This document shows positions 1 through 5,842 of a stretch of 15,760 nucleotides of DNA, one piece after another. The notes beneath the pieces were generated by a model. It had not been told where the DNA came from. It saw nothing but the letters and a program-made list of their open reading frames with translations, and did not search any database. The translations under genes and the position numbers were made by a program. The stretch is taken from assembly GCA_026394635.1 (NCBI GenBank), contig JAPKXV010000441.1, positions 1-15,760 of the forward strand, written 5' to 3'. The first letter of the stretch is position 1; every line of letters begins with the position of its first letter. Origin of the DNA: Methanoregula sp. Its GTDB lineage: Archaea; Halobacteriota; Methanomicrobia; Methanomicrobiales; Methanospirillaceae.

Positions 1-240
1 GGTCGCTGCAATCATCGTAAAATAGATTGCAGAAATTCCCATCGCAAACCACACACCACGGCGGGGATAGTAGAAAGATGTGAGGATTATGGGAAGATAC
101 AGGAGGTGGGAAAGGACAATGGTGATCCCGATGAGCAGCCCGTACAGGTTGAGGGCGAGGGCGAACAATGCTGTCCCGGATACGAGAAGAAGGGGGGTGC
201 GGGGATCGGCTCGGAACCGGTCGATCAACATGGCAACCAT
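1..240 (-). CDS. Membrane protein, N-terminal part (probable sensor input region), runs off the left edge
   Basis: Reading leftward from an ATG at 240-238, 80 codons stay open to the edge, so only the N-terminus is present. A short basic segment (LIDRFRADPR) is followed by two or three hydrophobic stretches, about residues 16-35, 36-54 and 62-80, with a YYPRRG motif between the last two. This is the pattern of the membrane N-terminus of many Methanomicrobiales PAS or histidine-kinase sensors, but no kinase domain is visible and that assignment is inference. The ATG is preceded by AGGGTG four bases upstream, and a TATA-like ACTATATAA lies at 301-309, which fits a start at 240. An in-frame GTG at 294 is open through to the same protein and would add 18 residues; it cannot be excluded. 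Confidence 0.6.
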   Translation of the reverse strand, partial: MVAMLIDRFRADPRTPLLLVSGTALFALALNLYGLLIGITIVLSHLLYLPIILTSFYYPRRGVWFAMGISAIYFTMIAAT

Positions 241-300
241 AAAACACCCTGTAAAAATTTCAACTGCCTGTTCGTTGAAAGGATCATAGATCACCGGCCA

Positions 301-309
301 TTATATAGT
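301..309 (-). promoter_or_regulatory. TATA-like box for the left-edge membrane protein
   Basis: On the minus strand the sequence reads ACTATATAA. Its position predicts a transcript start near 278 and a leader of about 38 nt before the ATG at 240. Assigned by motif and spacing only. Confidence 0.4.
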
Positions 310-369
310 ATCGCCACTGCGGCGCAGAAAACCAAAAATAATGCCAGGAATACATAAAGCTTAAAATCT

Positions 370-512
370 GGCTCTGTAGAAATCATCGTTTTCATAACGT
401 TCTTGGGGGCTTCGCCCCCGCCACTACGGCAGCCCCCCTTGGGATATCCGTCGAAAACCGGTTCATCATGGATCTCTGGTAATGGGGTGAGAACAGGGAT
501 TTCTACAGTGCC
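370..512. mobile_element. 143-bp MITE-like element with 15-bp terminal inverted repeats (IS6-like ends)
   Basis: The left end (370-384) reads GGCTCTGTAGAAATC. The right end (498-512), reverse-complemented, reads GGCACTGTAGAAATC, a 14/15 match. Immediately outside are TAAAATCT (362-369) and TAAAATCC (513-520), a 7/8 direct repeat that looks like a target-site duplication. Terminal repeats beginning GGCNCTGT with 8-bp duplications are known for the IS6/IS26 family, so this is probably a non-autonomous IS6-type element. No transposase is encoded. A perfect GGGGGC-TTC-GCCCCC hairpin (405-419) lies inside. The 343-bp stretch 241-583 has no convincing gene on either strand; small plus-strand frames there look like noise. 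Confidence 0.65.
405..419. repeat. Perfect GC hairpin inside the MITE-like element
   Basis: GGGGGC and GCCCCC flank a TTC loop. It could fold on either strand. No T-run follows it, so it is not called a terminator. Confidence 0.5.
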
Positions 513-520
513 TAAAATCC

Positions 521-547
521 ATAAAAAAACGTGACCCTCCCGGGAGG
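521..547 (-). terminator. Terminator of the CBS operon (palindrome plus T-run)
   Basis: On the minus strand, downstream of the last CBS gene, a perfect 12-bp palindrome CCTCCCGGGAGG (536-547) is followed six bases later by seven T (complement of 523-529). This suits termination of leftward transcription. The palindrome itself could alternatively be a protein-binding site. Confidence 0.5.
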
Positions 548-583
548 CAGGTGAGACAGAGAAAAATGAGGGGATGAAATGCG

Positions 584-1360
584 TTACAACGCGTTAACAA
601 GCGACCTTCGGGTCACCATACCAATCAACCTGCCTTTTTCTGCAACCGGTATCGAGCTGATATTTTTCTTTAGCATCATATCGACGATATCAGTAACCTT
701 TGCCGTGCGATCGGTGGAGATGATCGGGGAGCTCATGATATCTTTTACGAGCAGGTTGCGGATCCGGTGGTCCTGGTGTTTTCCGGTAACTGCTTCGCGG
801 AATTTGCGCATTGCGATTGCTACATCTGTCTCGGTGACGATTCCCGTCATTTTGCCGTTCTCGGTCACCACAAAACGGGTGATATTGTCATCCATCATGT
901 GGCGGCGGAGGTGGACCACCCGCTCATCTGCTTCAATGGTGACCGCATCCTCCATCACCCCGTCGGCAGTACCATCCGGCTTCACTTTCCTGAGCAGGTC
1001 GCCGGCACCCACCTGGCCGATGAGTTTGTGGTCGCTGTCATACACCACCACCAGCTTGTAGCGCTGGAGCAGCGGCACAAGGACGTTGATGCTTTGATCA
1101 GGGTAGATGCTCGTGAAGTCCTCGTCTACAACGCTTGCGACGTGAAGTGCCGAGGGGGTGAGATTGGAGTTTTGTTTGCTCCCCAGCTTCTCGGCAATGG
1201 CCTGACGGGAGACGGTGCCGGCAACGCTTGTATTGTGCAACGCGATCAGCGGGTCAATGCCCTCGTCAAGCATCCTGTCGAGCGCTTCGGTTACTTTCGC
1301 GGATTTTGCAATTGTCACTGGTTTTGCCATTACATCTTTAATGAACAGTTCTCTTGTCAT
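584..1360 (-). CDS. Four-CBS-domain protein (CBS gene 1, last of the array)
   Basis: A 258-residue protein built almost only of CBS modules, at about residues 7-58, 74-126, 133-186 and 204-257. The later modules show the typical pattern: an (I)M(S/T)xP opening, a V.TE.GKMTGIVTETDV turn, and a GRLIGMVTRRSL end. CBS modules pair into Bateman units that bind adenosyl ligands such as AMP, ATP or SAM and usually regulate a partner. No catalytic or transporter domain is attached, so the partner is unknown. There is no signal peptide or membrane segment, so it is probably cytosolic. The start ATG overlaps the stop of the preceding reading frame (ATGA at 1357-1360), and AGGGAAGTGG upstream may act as ribosome binding site, so it is probably translationally coupled. 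The second module is poorly conserved. Domain identity is secure; function is not. Confidence 0.9.
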   Translation of the reverse strand: MTRELFIKDVMAKPVTIAKSAKVTEALDRMLDEGIDPLIALHNTSVAGTVSRQAIAEKLGSKQNSNLTPSALHVASVVDEDFTSIYPDQSINVLVPLLQRYKLVVVYDSDHKLIGQVGAGDLLRKVKPDGTADGVMEDAVTIEADERVVHLRRHMMDDNITRFVVTENGKMTGIVTETDVAIAMRKFREAVTGKHQDHRIRNLLVKDIMSSPIISTDRTAKVTDIVDMMLKKNISSIPVAEKGRLIGMVTRRSLVNAL

Positions 1361-1902
1361 TTCGCCACTTCCCTGATAATATCATCGCGTTTTATAATGC
1401 CTGCAATGTCGCTTTTTTCTACGACCACAAGGCTGTTGATCTCATATCTGTTCATGGTTGAGACGGCCCGGTTTACCGGAGTGTCGGGAGGTGTGGTGAT
1501 GACCGGTGAGGTCATAATGTCCTCCGCAATAACGGGGGCAAGGAACAGCATGCCTCCGCCCATGATACCCCGGGGTTGTTTTCTTCTCCGGACCGTTACG
1601 CCCCGCTCCACAACACCGGCAATCTTCTGCCCGTTGTCAAAGAATGCCAGATTGGTTTCGGTGATAATCCCTGCAATGGACTCGTCGTTGTTGGTGACCA
1701 CCACCTTGTCATTGCGTTCGCTCATCACATCAATGACATGGTCAAGCGAATGGTACAGGCTCACGGTCGCAACATCTTCCATCATGTCTGCGACAGGGCA
1801 GGTGAGGTTTTTAATCAGTGCAGACTTCATCAGGTCTGACTTGGTCACGATACCAGTCACCGCATTCCCGTCCAACACGGGCACATCGGGCGCCGGCGCC
1901 AT
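1357..1902 (-). CDS. CBS gene 2, C-terminal portion (separate frame after an apparent internal deletion)
   Basis: The 181-residue frame holds the second half of one CBS module (residues about 7-30, starting DVPVLDGNAVTGIVTKSDL), a full module (about 35-88), a basic linker RRRKQPR (105-111), and a final module (about 124-178). It begins in mid-domain: the first five residues MAPAP are not CBS-like and the opening strand and helix of the module are absent. The preceding frame (1857-2087) supplies the first CBS module and overlaps this one by 46 nt in another frame. The two look like one ancestral four-CBS gene that lost roughly 40 codons and its frame near 1889-1902. The ATG at 1902 has only a weak GAGCGAG upstream. 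The product may be made, may be a pseudogene part, or may reflect an assembly error. Its stop overlaps the start of CBS gene 1. Confidence 0.65.
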   Translation of the reverse strand: MAPAPDVPVLDGNAVTGIVTKSDLMKSALIKNLTCPVADMMEDVATVSLYHSLDHVIDVMSERNDKVVVTNNDESIAGIITETNLAFFDNGQKIAGVVERGVTVRRRKQPRGIMGGGMLFLAPVIAEDIMTSPVITTPPDTPVNRAVSTMNRYEINSLVVVEKSDIAGIIKRDDIIREVAK

Positions 1903-2087
1903 GCGGGCTCGCTCTGCCGGAGCCGGTAGGCAAGGTCCTTTTTGGTGATAATTCCCGACAGCACCTCCCCTTCCATGACCAGCAACCGGGAGATATGGTG
2001 CCTGACCATCAGGTTACGGGCGTGTGCCATGGTTTCTGACGGGCTTATCACCATGACCGGTGCGGACATTACATCTGAAGCTTTCAT
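1857..2087 (-). CDS. CBS gene 2, N-terminal fragment
   Basis: A 76-residue frame starting MKASDVMSAPVMVI. It carries one complete CBS module (residues about 3-56, ending SGIITKKDLAYRL) and then a linker (RQSEPAWRR). After that the frame leaves the homologous reading frame and gives a short Cys/Trp/Arg-rich tail unlike CBS protein. The start ATG overlaps the stop of CBS gene 3 (ATGA at 2084-2087) and AAGGGG lies upstream, so translation entry appears intact. Together with 1357-1902 it reads as a single damaged gene. One CBS module alone rarely forms a ligand site except as a dimer, so function of this piece is doubtful. Confidence 0.6.
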   Translation of the reverse strand: MKASDVMSAPVMVISPSETMAHARNLMVRHHISRLLVMEGEVLSGIITKKDLAYRLRQSEPAWRRRPMCPCWTGMR

Positions 2088-3034
2088 CTCTCTTGCCCCT
2101 TTGCAAAAGCCCGCACAAGGTCAAACTCGGTGACAAGCCCGATGAGGCGCGTGTCCTCGATAACAGGAAGGGCTCCGATATTCTTTTCCAGCATCTCCCG
2201 GGCTGCTTCATTTATACTTTTATCCGGAGTCGTGGTGAAGAGGTCCCCAGCGATCAGCGTCCGGACGGGCAGACCCATCACCTCCCCGACATCACCGGTC
2301 AGGAGCCGGGTGAATACTTCACAGCTGCCGAGATACCGCATAATATCGGTGGCGGTGAGGATGCCGTACAGGACGTCGTCACTCACGACAGGGAGCCGCC
2401 GGAACCGGTGTTTTGTCATCTCACGGGTTGCTTCCCCGATCGGGCAGTCCGGCCGGGTTACCCGGAGAGAGCCGGTCATGACTTCCTCCACGGTAAGCCT
2501 GCTCTTTTCTGCCGCGAGCACCCGCATGACATCCCGCTCGGTCACGATACCTGCAAGAACACCTCCCTTATCTACGATCGGGATTCCCCCGATTTTTTTA
2601 TGCACAATGATCTCTGTCGCATCTGCAATCCGTGCAGTGCCGGGGAGTGTTTCGAGCTTCGGGGTCATAATCGCCCGTACACTCTCGTTCACCGCAGAGA
2701 TCAGGTTACCCCCGTGTTTCACCTGCACGAGCCGGTACTTATCCCCGCCACCCATGAGGTTGATGATATCCCCCGATGTGATAATTCCCCGCAGTTTTTT
2801 TGTCCCTGCGTCAGTCACGGGGAGCCGCCGGAACCCGCATTCCGTCATCGTCTCCACGGCCCCCATGATCGTAGTGGTTGGGGGTACCGATACCACGTCC
2901 CGGGTAGCGATCGCCATGATCTCGCCTTCCTGCACCACAATATGGGACCCGAACTCGACGGGGGCCCGGTCAAATTTACCGTGCATCTTGAGCAGTTTAT
3001 CCCCCTGTTTGATACCGGGGTCATGTTTCTCCAT
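2084..3034 (-). CDS. Four-CBS-domain protein (CBS gene 3)
   Basis: A 316-residue protein with a 40-residue N-terminal lead (containing KFDRAPVEFGSHIVVQEGEI) and four CBS modules at about 43-95, 118-172, 182-235 and 248-311. Clear signatures include GFRRLPVTDAG, GIVTERDVMRVL, RFRRLPVVSDD and GLVTEFDLV. The lead motif recurs in CBS-only proteins of methanogens as I recall them. There are no membrane segments and no enzyme domain. The start is supported by GGGGAGGAGT seven bases upstream of the ATG. The 118-bp gap before it (3035-3152) holds two TATA-like tracts, so it may also be transcribed from its own promoter. The 3-prime end overlaps CBS gene 2. Expected role: adenosyl-ligand sensing in two Bateman pairs; the target is unknown. 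Confidence 0.92.
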   Translation of the reverse strand: MEKHDPGIKQGDKLLKMHGKFDRAPVEFGSHIVVQEGEIMAIATRDVVSVPPTTTIMGAVETMTECGFRRLPVTDAGTKKLRGIITSGDIINLMGGGDKYRLVQVKHGGNLISAVNESVRAIMTPKLETLPGTARIADATEIIVHKKIGGIPIVDKGGVLAGIVTERDVMRVLAAEKSRLTVEEVMTGSLRVTRPDCPIGEATREMTKHRFRRLPVVSDDVLYGILTATDIMRYLGSCEVFTRLLTGDVGEVMGLPVRTLIAGDLFTTTPDKSINEAAREMLEKNIGALPVIEDTRLIGLVTEFDLVRAFAKGQER

Positions 3035-3110
3035 CTGATCACTCCTCCCCGAACATAACTTCCCGTTGTATTTTTTAAGATAGTGGAGTTCTTCTTTCTG
3101 GTGATATTCC

Positions 3111-3122
3111 TATTTTTTTAAG
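3111..3122 (-). promoter_or_regulatory. Candidate internal promoter for CBS gene 3 (duplicated TATA-like tracts)
   Basis: The minus strand reads CTTAAAAAAATA here, and a near copy, CTTAAAAAATA, lies at 3069-3079. The first copy predicts a start near 3090 and a leader of about 55 nt. The second lies so close to the ribosome binding site that it would give a very short leader. Motif-based only. Confidence 0.3.
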
Positions 3123-3152
3123 ATGTGAGGACCAGCCACGGGTGAACCGGAT

Positions 3153-3902
3153 TCACCGGATTCCGGCAAGGACATCGTGCCGGTCGACGATGCCCACGAC
3201 AGCCCCCCCGTCGATGACCGGCAGGCAGCTCACGTCATGCTGTACGAGCAGCCGGGCAGCGGTGCTGATCATGTCATCGGGTTTGAGGGCGATAACCTCC
3301 CGGGTCATGATCTCCCCTACGGGTGTGTGCTCCGCGTGGGCGCGGGCGGTTCTCGTCCGGCCACCCCTTATGAGGTCGCGACGGGATACGATCCCGACCA
3401 GTTTTTTCTTCCTCACCACGGGAAATGCGGAGAACCCGCTCTGCACGATCAGGGTATAGATGTGCTGGATGGGGCTGGTTTCATCCGCAGTCACCACGTT
3501 TCCGGACATGTGGTCAAGAACGCTGCCACAAAGCTCGTGGCGTGAGATGATGACCGGGAAGAGGTCGGAGAGCAGAACGCCTCCGGTAACATGCCTCTGC
3601 CCGTCCACCACCGCTGCACTGTCGGTGTGGAATTTTTTTATCTCCCGTGCCACCTGCTCAATCTGGTCTGCTGCATGCACTTCCGCTGCATCTTTTACAA
3701 ATCCTTCAACGGTGACGTTTGACCGTGTCGCGGTCACACGAAGGCCGTCCGTGATATCGAAGTAGCCGAGCAGTTTTTTTGCATCGTCCACGACATATAC
3801 TTCACGGAACCGGTCGTCACGCAGGATCTGCCGTGCTTTTGTTATCTGGTCACTGAACTTCAGCACAGGGATCTCAATTCTGAAATCCTGTGCAACTTTC
3901 AT
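3153..3902 (-). CDS. Four-CBS-domain protein (CBS gene 4)
   Basis: A 249-residue protein starting MKVAQDFRIEIPV with four CBS modules at about 4-58, 64-116, 126-178 and 194-247. The last two are canonical (GFSAFPVVRKKKLVGIVSRRDL; VSCLPVIDGGAVVGIVDRHDV); the first two are divergent. A longer frame reaches 3926, but the ATG at 3902 is preferred. It overlaps the upstream stop as ATGA, like its neighbours, and has GGGAGGAGG about ten bases upstream. A basic Arg-rich loop (GGRTRTARAHAEH, about 180-192) separates modules three and four. It is soluble and has no attached effector. Its place directly after the CBS/zinc-ribbon gene suggests co-translation. Function unknown beyond probable ligand sensing. 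Confidence 0.9.
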   Translation of the reverse strand: MKVAQDFRIEIPVLKFSDQITKARQILRDDRFREVYVVDDAKKLLGYFDITDGLRVTATRSNVTVEGFVKDAAEVHAADQIEQVAREIKKFHTDSAAVVDGQRHVTGGVLLSDLFPVIISRHELCGSVLDHMSGNVVTADETSPIQHIYTLIVQSGFSAFPVVRKKKLVGIVSRRDLIRGGRTRTARAHAEHTPVGEIMTREVIALKPDDMISTAARLLVQHDVSCLPVIDGGAVVGIVDRHDVLAGIR

Positions 3903-4465
3903 GTGATGTTTTCCTCCTCCCGGCAACGGGCGCAGAGCATCTGGTTGTCGACCCGCTTAAGCTCATCAGACATCTGGCTGCAGCGGTTGCACATGCCCAT
4001 CTCAACGACATCCTCACGGTTGATCTCGATGAGATCCGCCATCAGTTCGTTGAGTTCATTTGAAACGGTAAGGAGGTCACGGACAGTAACAATCCCGATC
4101 ACCTTGTTGCCCTCATCGACAACGGGGAGCCTCCTTACCCGGTGCTTCACCATCATATGGGCAGCGTCTCCTACAGTCTTTTCAGCACTCACCGTAATCA
4201 GCGGCGTGCTCATGATCTCGTTCACATGTACTTTGCTCGGTTTGAGATCCTTTGCCACCACCTTGCAGTTGATGTCCTGTTCGGTCACGATGCCGACAGG
4301 TAGATTTTTGGTAAGAACGATGCAGCTTCCCACATCGTCGTGGCACATTGCCGCTGCAGCTTTTGCAACGGTGGCGCTACTGGAGATCGTCGTTGGGTTG
4401 CTCTGCATCACCTCACTTAAGGGGACGCGGGTCTCGAACCGGATTTCGTTGGTTGTCTTTTTCAT
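3899..4465 (-). CDS. Two-CBS protein with C-terminal zinc ribbon (CBS gene 5, first in the operon)
   Basis: A 188-residue protein. Two CBS modules (about 17-69 and 82-134) form one Bateman unit, with signatures VGIVTEQDI and HRVRRLPVVDEGNKVIGIVTVRDL. A short helix follows, then a zinc ribbon with C159-x2-C162-x15-C178-x2-C181. CBS plus zinc ribbon is a known archaeal architecture often suspected of acting on nucleic acid or as a regulator; that is inference here. Of the five proteins it is the only one with a recognisable non-CBS domain, so it is the best candidate for the output subunit. GGGAGGTGATC just upstream of the ATG is a near-perfect ribosome binding site. A TATA box about 60 bp further up supports it as the first gene of the operon. 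Confidence 0.92.
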   Translation of the reverse strand: MKKTTNEIRFETRVPLSEVMQSNPTTISSSATVAKAAAAMCHDDVGSCIVLTKNLPVGIVTEQDINCKVVAKDLKPSKVHVNEIMSTPLITVSAEKTVGDAAHMMVKHRVRRLPVVDEGNKVIGIVTVRDLLTVSNELNELMADLIEINREDVVEMGMCNRCSQMSDELKRVDNQMLCARCREEENIT

Positions 4466-4526
4466 GAGATCACCTCCCTTGAGCTTTTTGCCTGATGTTT
4501 ACAATCTACCAATACTCACCAACTTT

Positions 4527-4535
4527 GATATAAAG
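4527..4535 (-). promoter_or_regulatory. Promoter (TATA box) of the CBS operon
   Basis: The minus strand reads CTTTATATC with a purine-rich context upstream. The predicted start lies near 4504, giving a leader of about 40 nt ending in the GGAGGTGATC ribosome binding site of CBS gene 5. It is divergent from the GTPase promoter in a shared 261-bp intergenic region (4466-4726). Confidence 0.5.
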
Positions 4536-4600
4536 GATTGGGCAGTGCCATGCAGCAATGCGGGGCAGTAATACGGGAGCAGGTGACTACGAACGGGATA

Positions 4601-4608
4601 TTTATAAA
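4601..4608 (+). promoter_or_regulatory. Candidate promoter of the GTPase / zinc-ribbon operon
   Basis: TTTATAAA within an A/T-rich ATATTTATAAAG context. It predicts a start near 4632 and a leader of about 95 nt. A second weaker TATA-like stretch (around 4654-4665) would give a shorter leader. Confidence 0.4.
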
Positions 4609-4726
4609 GGAGCGGGTGCGGGCGTTTTGCCCCTAAGAAACATAATAAAGGACACATTCTATACATTACTTACGAGTTGAGGGCACCACGTTGCGACGAT
4701 ATGTGGTTTATGCCCGAGGTGTTTTA

Positions 4727-5380
4727 ATGAAGATATTTTATCAGACGTTTGGCAGAGTAAAAAAGAAATTTTCCAGCTTCCTTTCCCGTTTTTTTAAAAA
4801 GAAGCGGACCCGTATTGGCATTTACGGGCCCCCCAATGCGGGAAAAACCACGCTTGCCAACCGCATAGCCCGCGACTGGACCGGGGACGCGGTCGGCCCG
4901 GTGAGCGAGATCCCGCACGAGACCCGGAGGGCACGCAAGAAAGAAGATATCCTCATCTCCGGTGCAAATGGCGCTACGCTCACCATCGATATCGTCGATA
5001 CTCCGGGTGTTACGACAAGGATCGACTATCACGAGTTTCTGGAGTTCGGGCTCGATAAGGACGAAGCAGTCATCCGTGCACGTGAAGCGACTGAAGGCGT
5101 CGCCGAGGCGATGCACTGGCTCCGCGAGGACATTGACGGCGTCATCTATATGCTCGATTCCACGCTCGACCCCTTCATGCAGGTCAATATCATGATGGTC
5201 GGTATCATCGAGAGCAGGAAGCTCCCTGTCATCATCGTCGCAAACAAGATCGACCTCCCGAAAGCTGCTCCGGCACGTATCCGCAGCGCTTTCCCCCAGC
5301 ACCCGGTCATCGCCGTCTCGGGGCTTGAGGGAAAAAATGTTGAAGAGCTCTACGAGACGATGATCGAACACTTCGGATAA
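4727..5380 (+). CDS. Era/Ras-like small GTPase, ArvA-type (archaeal vesicle GTPase family)
   Basis: A 217-residue GTP-binding protein. The motifs are P-loop GPPNAGKT (34-41), DTPG (91-94), NKID (173-176) and a G5-like AVSG (196-199). A strongly basic, Phe-rich amphipathic N-terminus (KKKFSSFLSRFFKKKR, about 12-27) could touch membrane. The pair of this GTPase with the next zinc-ribbon gene matches the Oap/Arv set of euryarchaea, where the GTPase drives extracellular vesicle formation in haloarchaea. Transfer of that role to a methanogen is inference. The frame is open from a TTG at 4691, but the ATG at 4727 is preferred because GAGGTG sits five bases before it. A conserved-looking insert with E/A-rich helices (about 103-130) lies between G3 and G4. 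A general Era/Der-type GTPase with a different role remains possible. Confidence 0.85.
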   Translation: MKIFYQTFGRVKKKFSSFLSRFFKKKRTRIGIYGPPNAGKTTLANRIARDWTGDAVGPVSEIPHETRRARKKEDILISGANGATLTIDIVDTPGVTTRIDYHEFLEFGLDKDEAVIRAREATEGVAEAMHWLREDIDGVIYMLDSTLDPFMQVNIMMVGIIESRKLPVIIVANKIDLPKAAPARIRSAFPQHPVIAVSGLEGKNVEELYETMIEHFG

Positions 5381-5403
5381 TCTGCAGGGTGAGGAGGTCT
5401 CAA

Positions 5404-5796
5404 ATGCCACACAAGTGTACCAAGTGCGGGCGGGAATACAAGGACGGGTCGACCGAGATCCTTAAAGGCTGCGCGAGCTGCGGGGGTAAGAAGTTCCTCT
5501 ATGTAACGGAAGCGGATCTCAACAAAGACGTACTAGAGGAGAAGTCGATCGAGGATATCACCGAAGAGACCGAGGAGCAGGTGCTCGAGATCAGACCTGA
5601 GCCTAAAAAAGATGTGGAAATGTACGACCGGGTCGAGACCATCCGGATCGTGGGGCCCGGCTCGTATGAATTGAACATCGAGAAGATGGCAAAGGGTGAC
5701 GAGCGGATCATCTCGGTGGGAAAAGAGGGAGTATACAATATCGATCTCCTCTCGTTTACTAAAGGCCCTAAGAAAAAGAGAGGGAAGAGGAGATAA
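5404..5796 (+). CDS. Zinc-ribbon protein, OapC/ArvC family
   Basis: A 130-residue protein with an N-terminal four-cysteine zinc ribbon (C5-x2-C8 and C23-x2-C26), an acidic middle section rich in Glu, and a conserved C-terminal region (ETIRIVGPGSYELNIEKM, then KEGVYNIDL) ending in a very basic tail. This is the layout of the archaeal Zn-ribbon family encoded beside the ArvA-like GTPase. The start ATG has GGAGGT five bases upstream; a GTG at 5389 in the same frame is less likely. Only 23 bp separate it from the GTPase, so they are co-transcribed. The DUF2073 (ArvB) gene usually found in this set, as I recall it, is not in the gap. Function: probably a GTPase partner; the biochemical role is unproven. 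Confidence 0.85.
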   Translation: MPHKCTKCGREYKDGSTEILKGCASCGGKKFLYVTEADLNKDVLEEKSIEDITEETEEQVLEIRPEPKKDVEMYDRVETIRIVGPGSYELNIEKMAKGDERIISVGKEGVYNIDLLSFTKGPKKKRGKRR

Positions 5797-5802
5797 CGCA
5801 AA

Positions 5803-5810
5803 TTTTTTTT
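5803..5810 (+). terminator. T-run terminator after the zinc-ribbon gene
   Basis: Eight consecutive T begin seven bases after the stop codon, typical of archaeal intrinsic termination. A short AAGAC-TT-GTCTT inverted repeat follows directly at 5811-5822. Confidence 0.6.
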
Positions 5811-5842
5811 AAGACTTGTCTTTGGAGAGAACCAAGGGGATC

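Noticed and set aside
80..357. Two small plus-strand frames at the left end
   Set aside because: Low-complexity Arg/Gly-rich sequence; the minus strand encodes a coherent membrane protein there.
767..1948. 393-codon plus-strand frame opposite the CBS genes
   Set aside because: Cys/His-rich sequence with no recognisable domain, exactly antisense to clear CBS protein sequence; long shadow frames are expected in GC-rich DNA.
2060..3058. 332- and 302-codon plus-strand frames opposite CBS gene 3
   Set aside because: The minus-strand frame has four clear CBS modules, a ribosome binding site and coupled overlaps; the plus frames have neither motifs nor plausible starts.
3141..3157. GGTGAA...TTCACC inverted repeat at the end of CBS gene 4
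   Set aside because: Short, largely inside coding sequence at the gene end, and not followed by T on the transcribed strand; not supported as a terminator.
4724..5410. 228-codon minus-strand frame opposite the GTPase
   Set aside because: Shadow of a GTPase with all G motifs on the plus strand.
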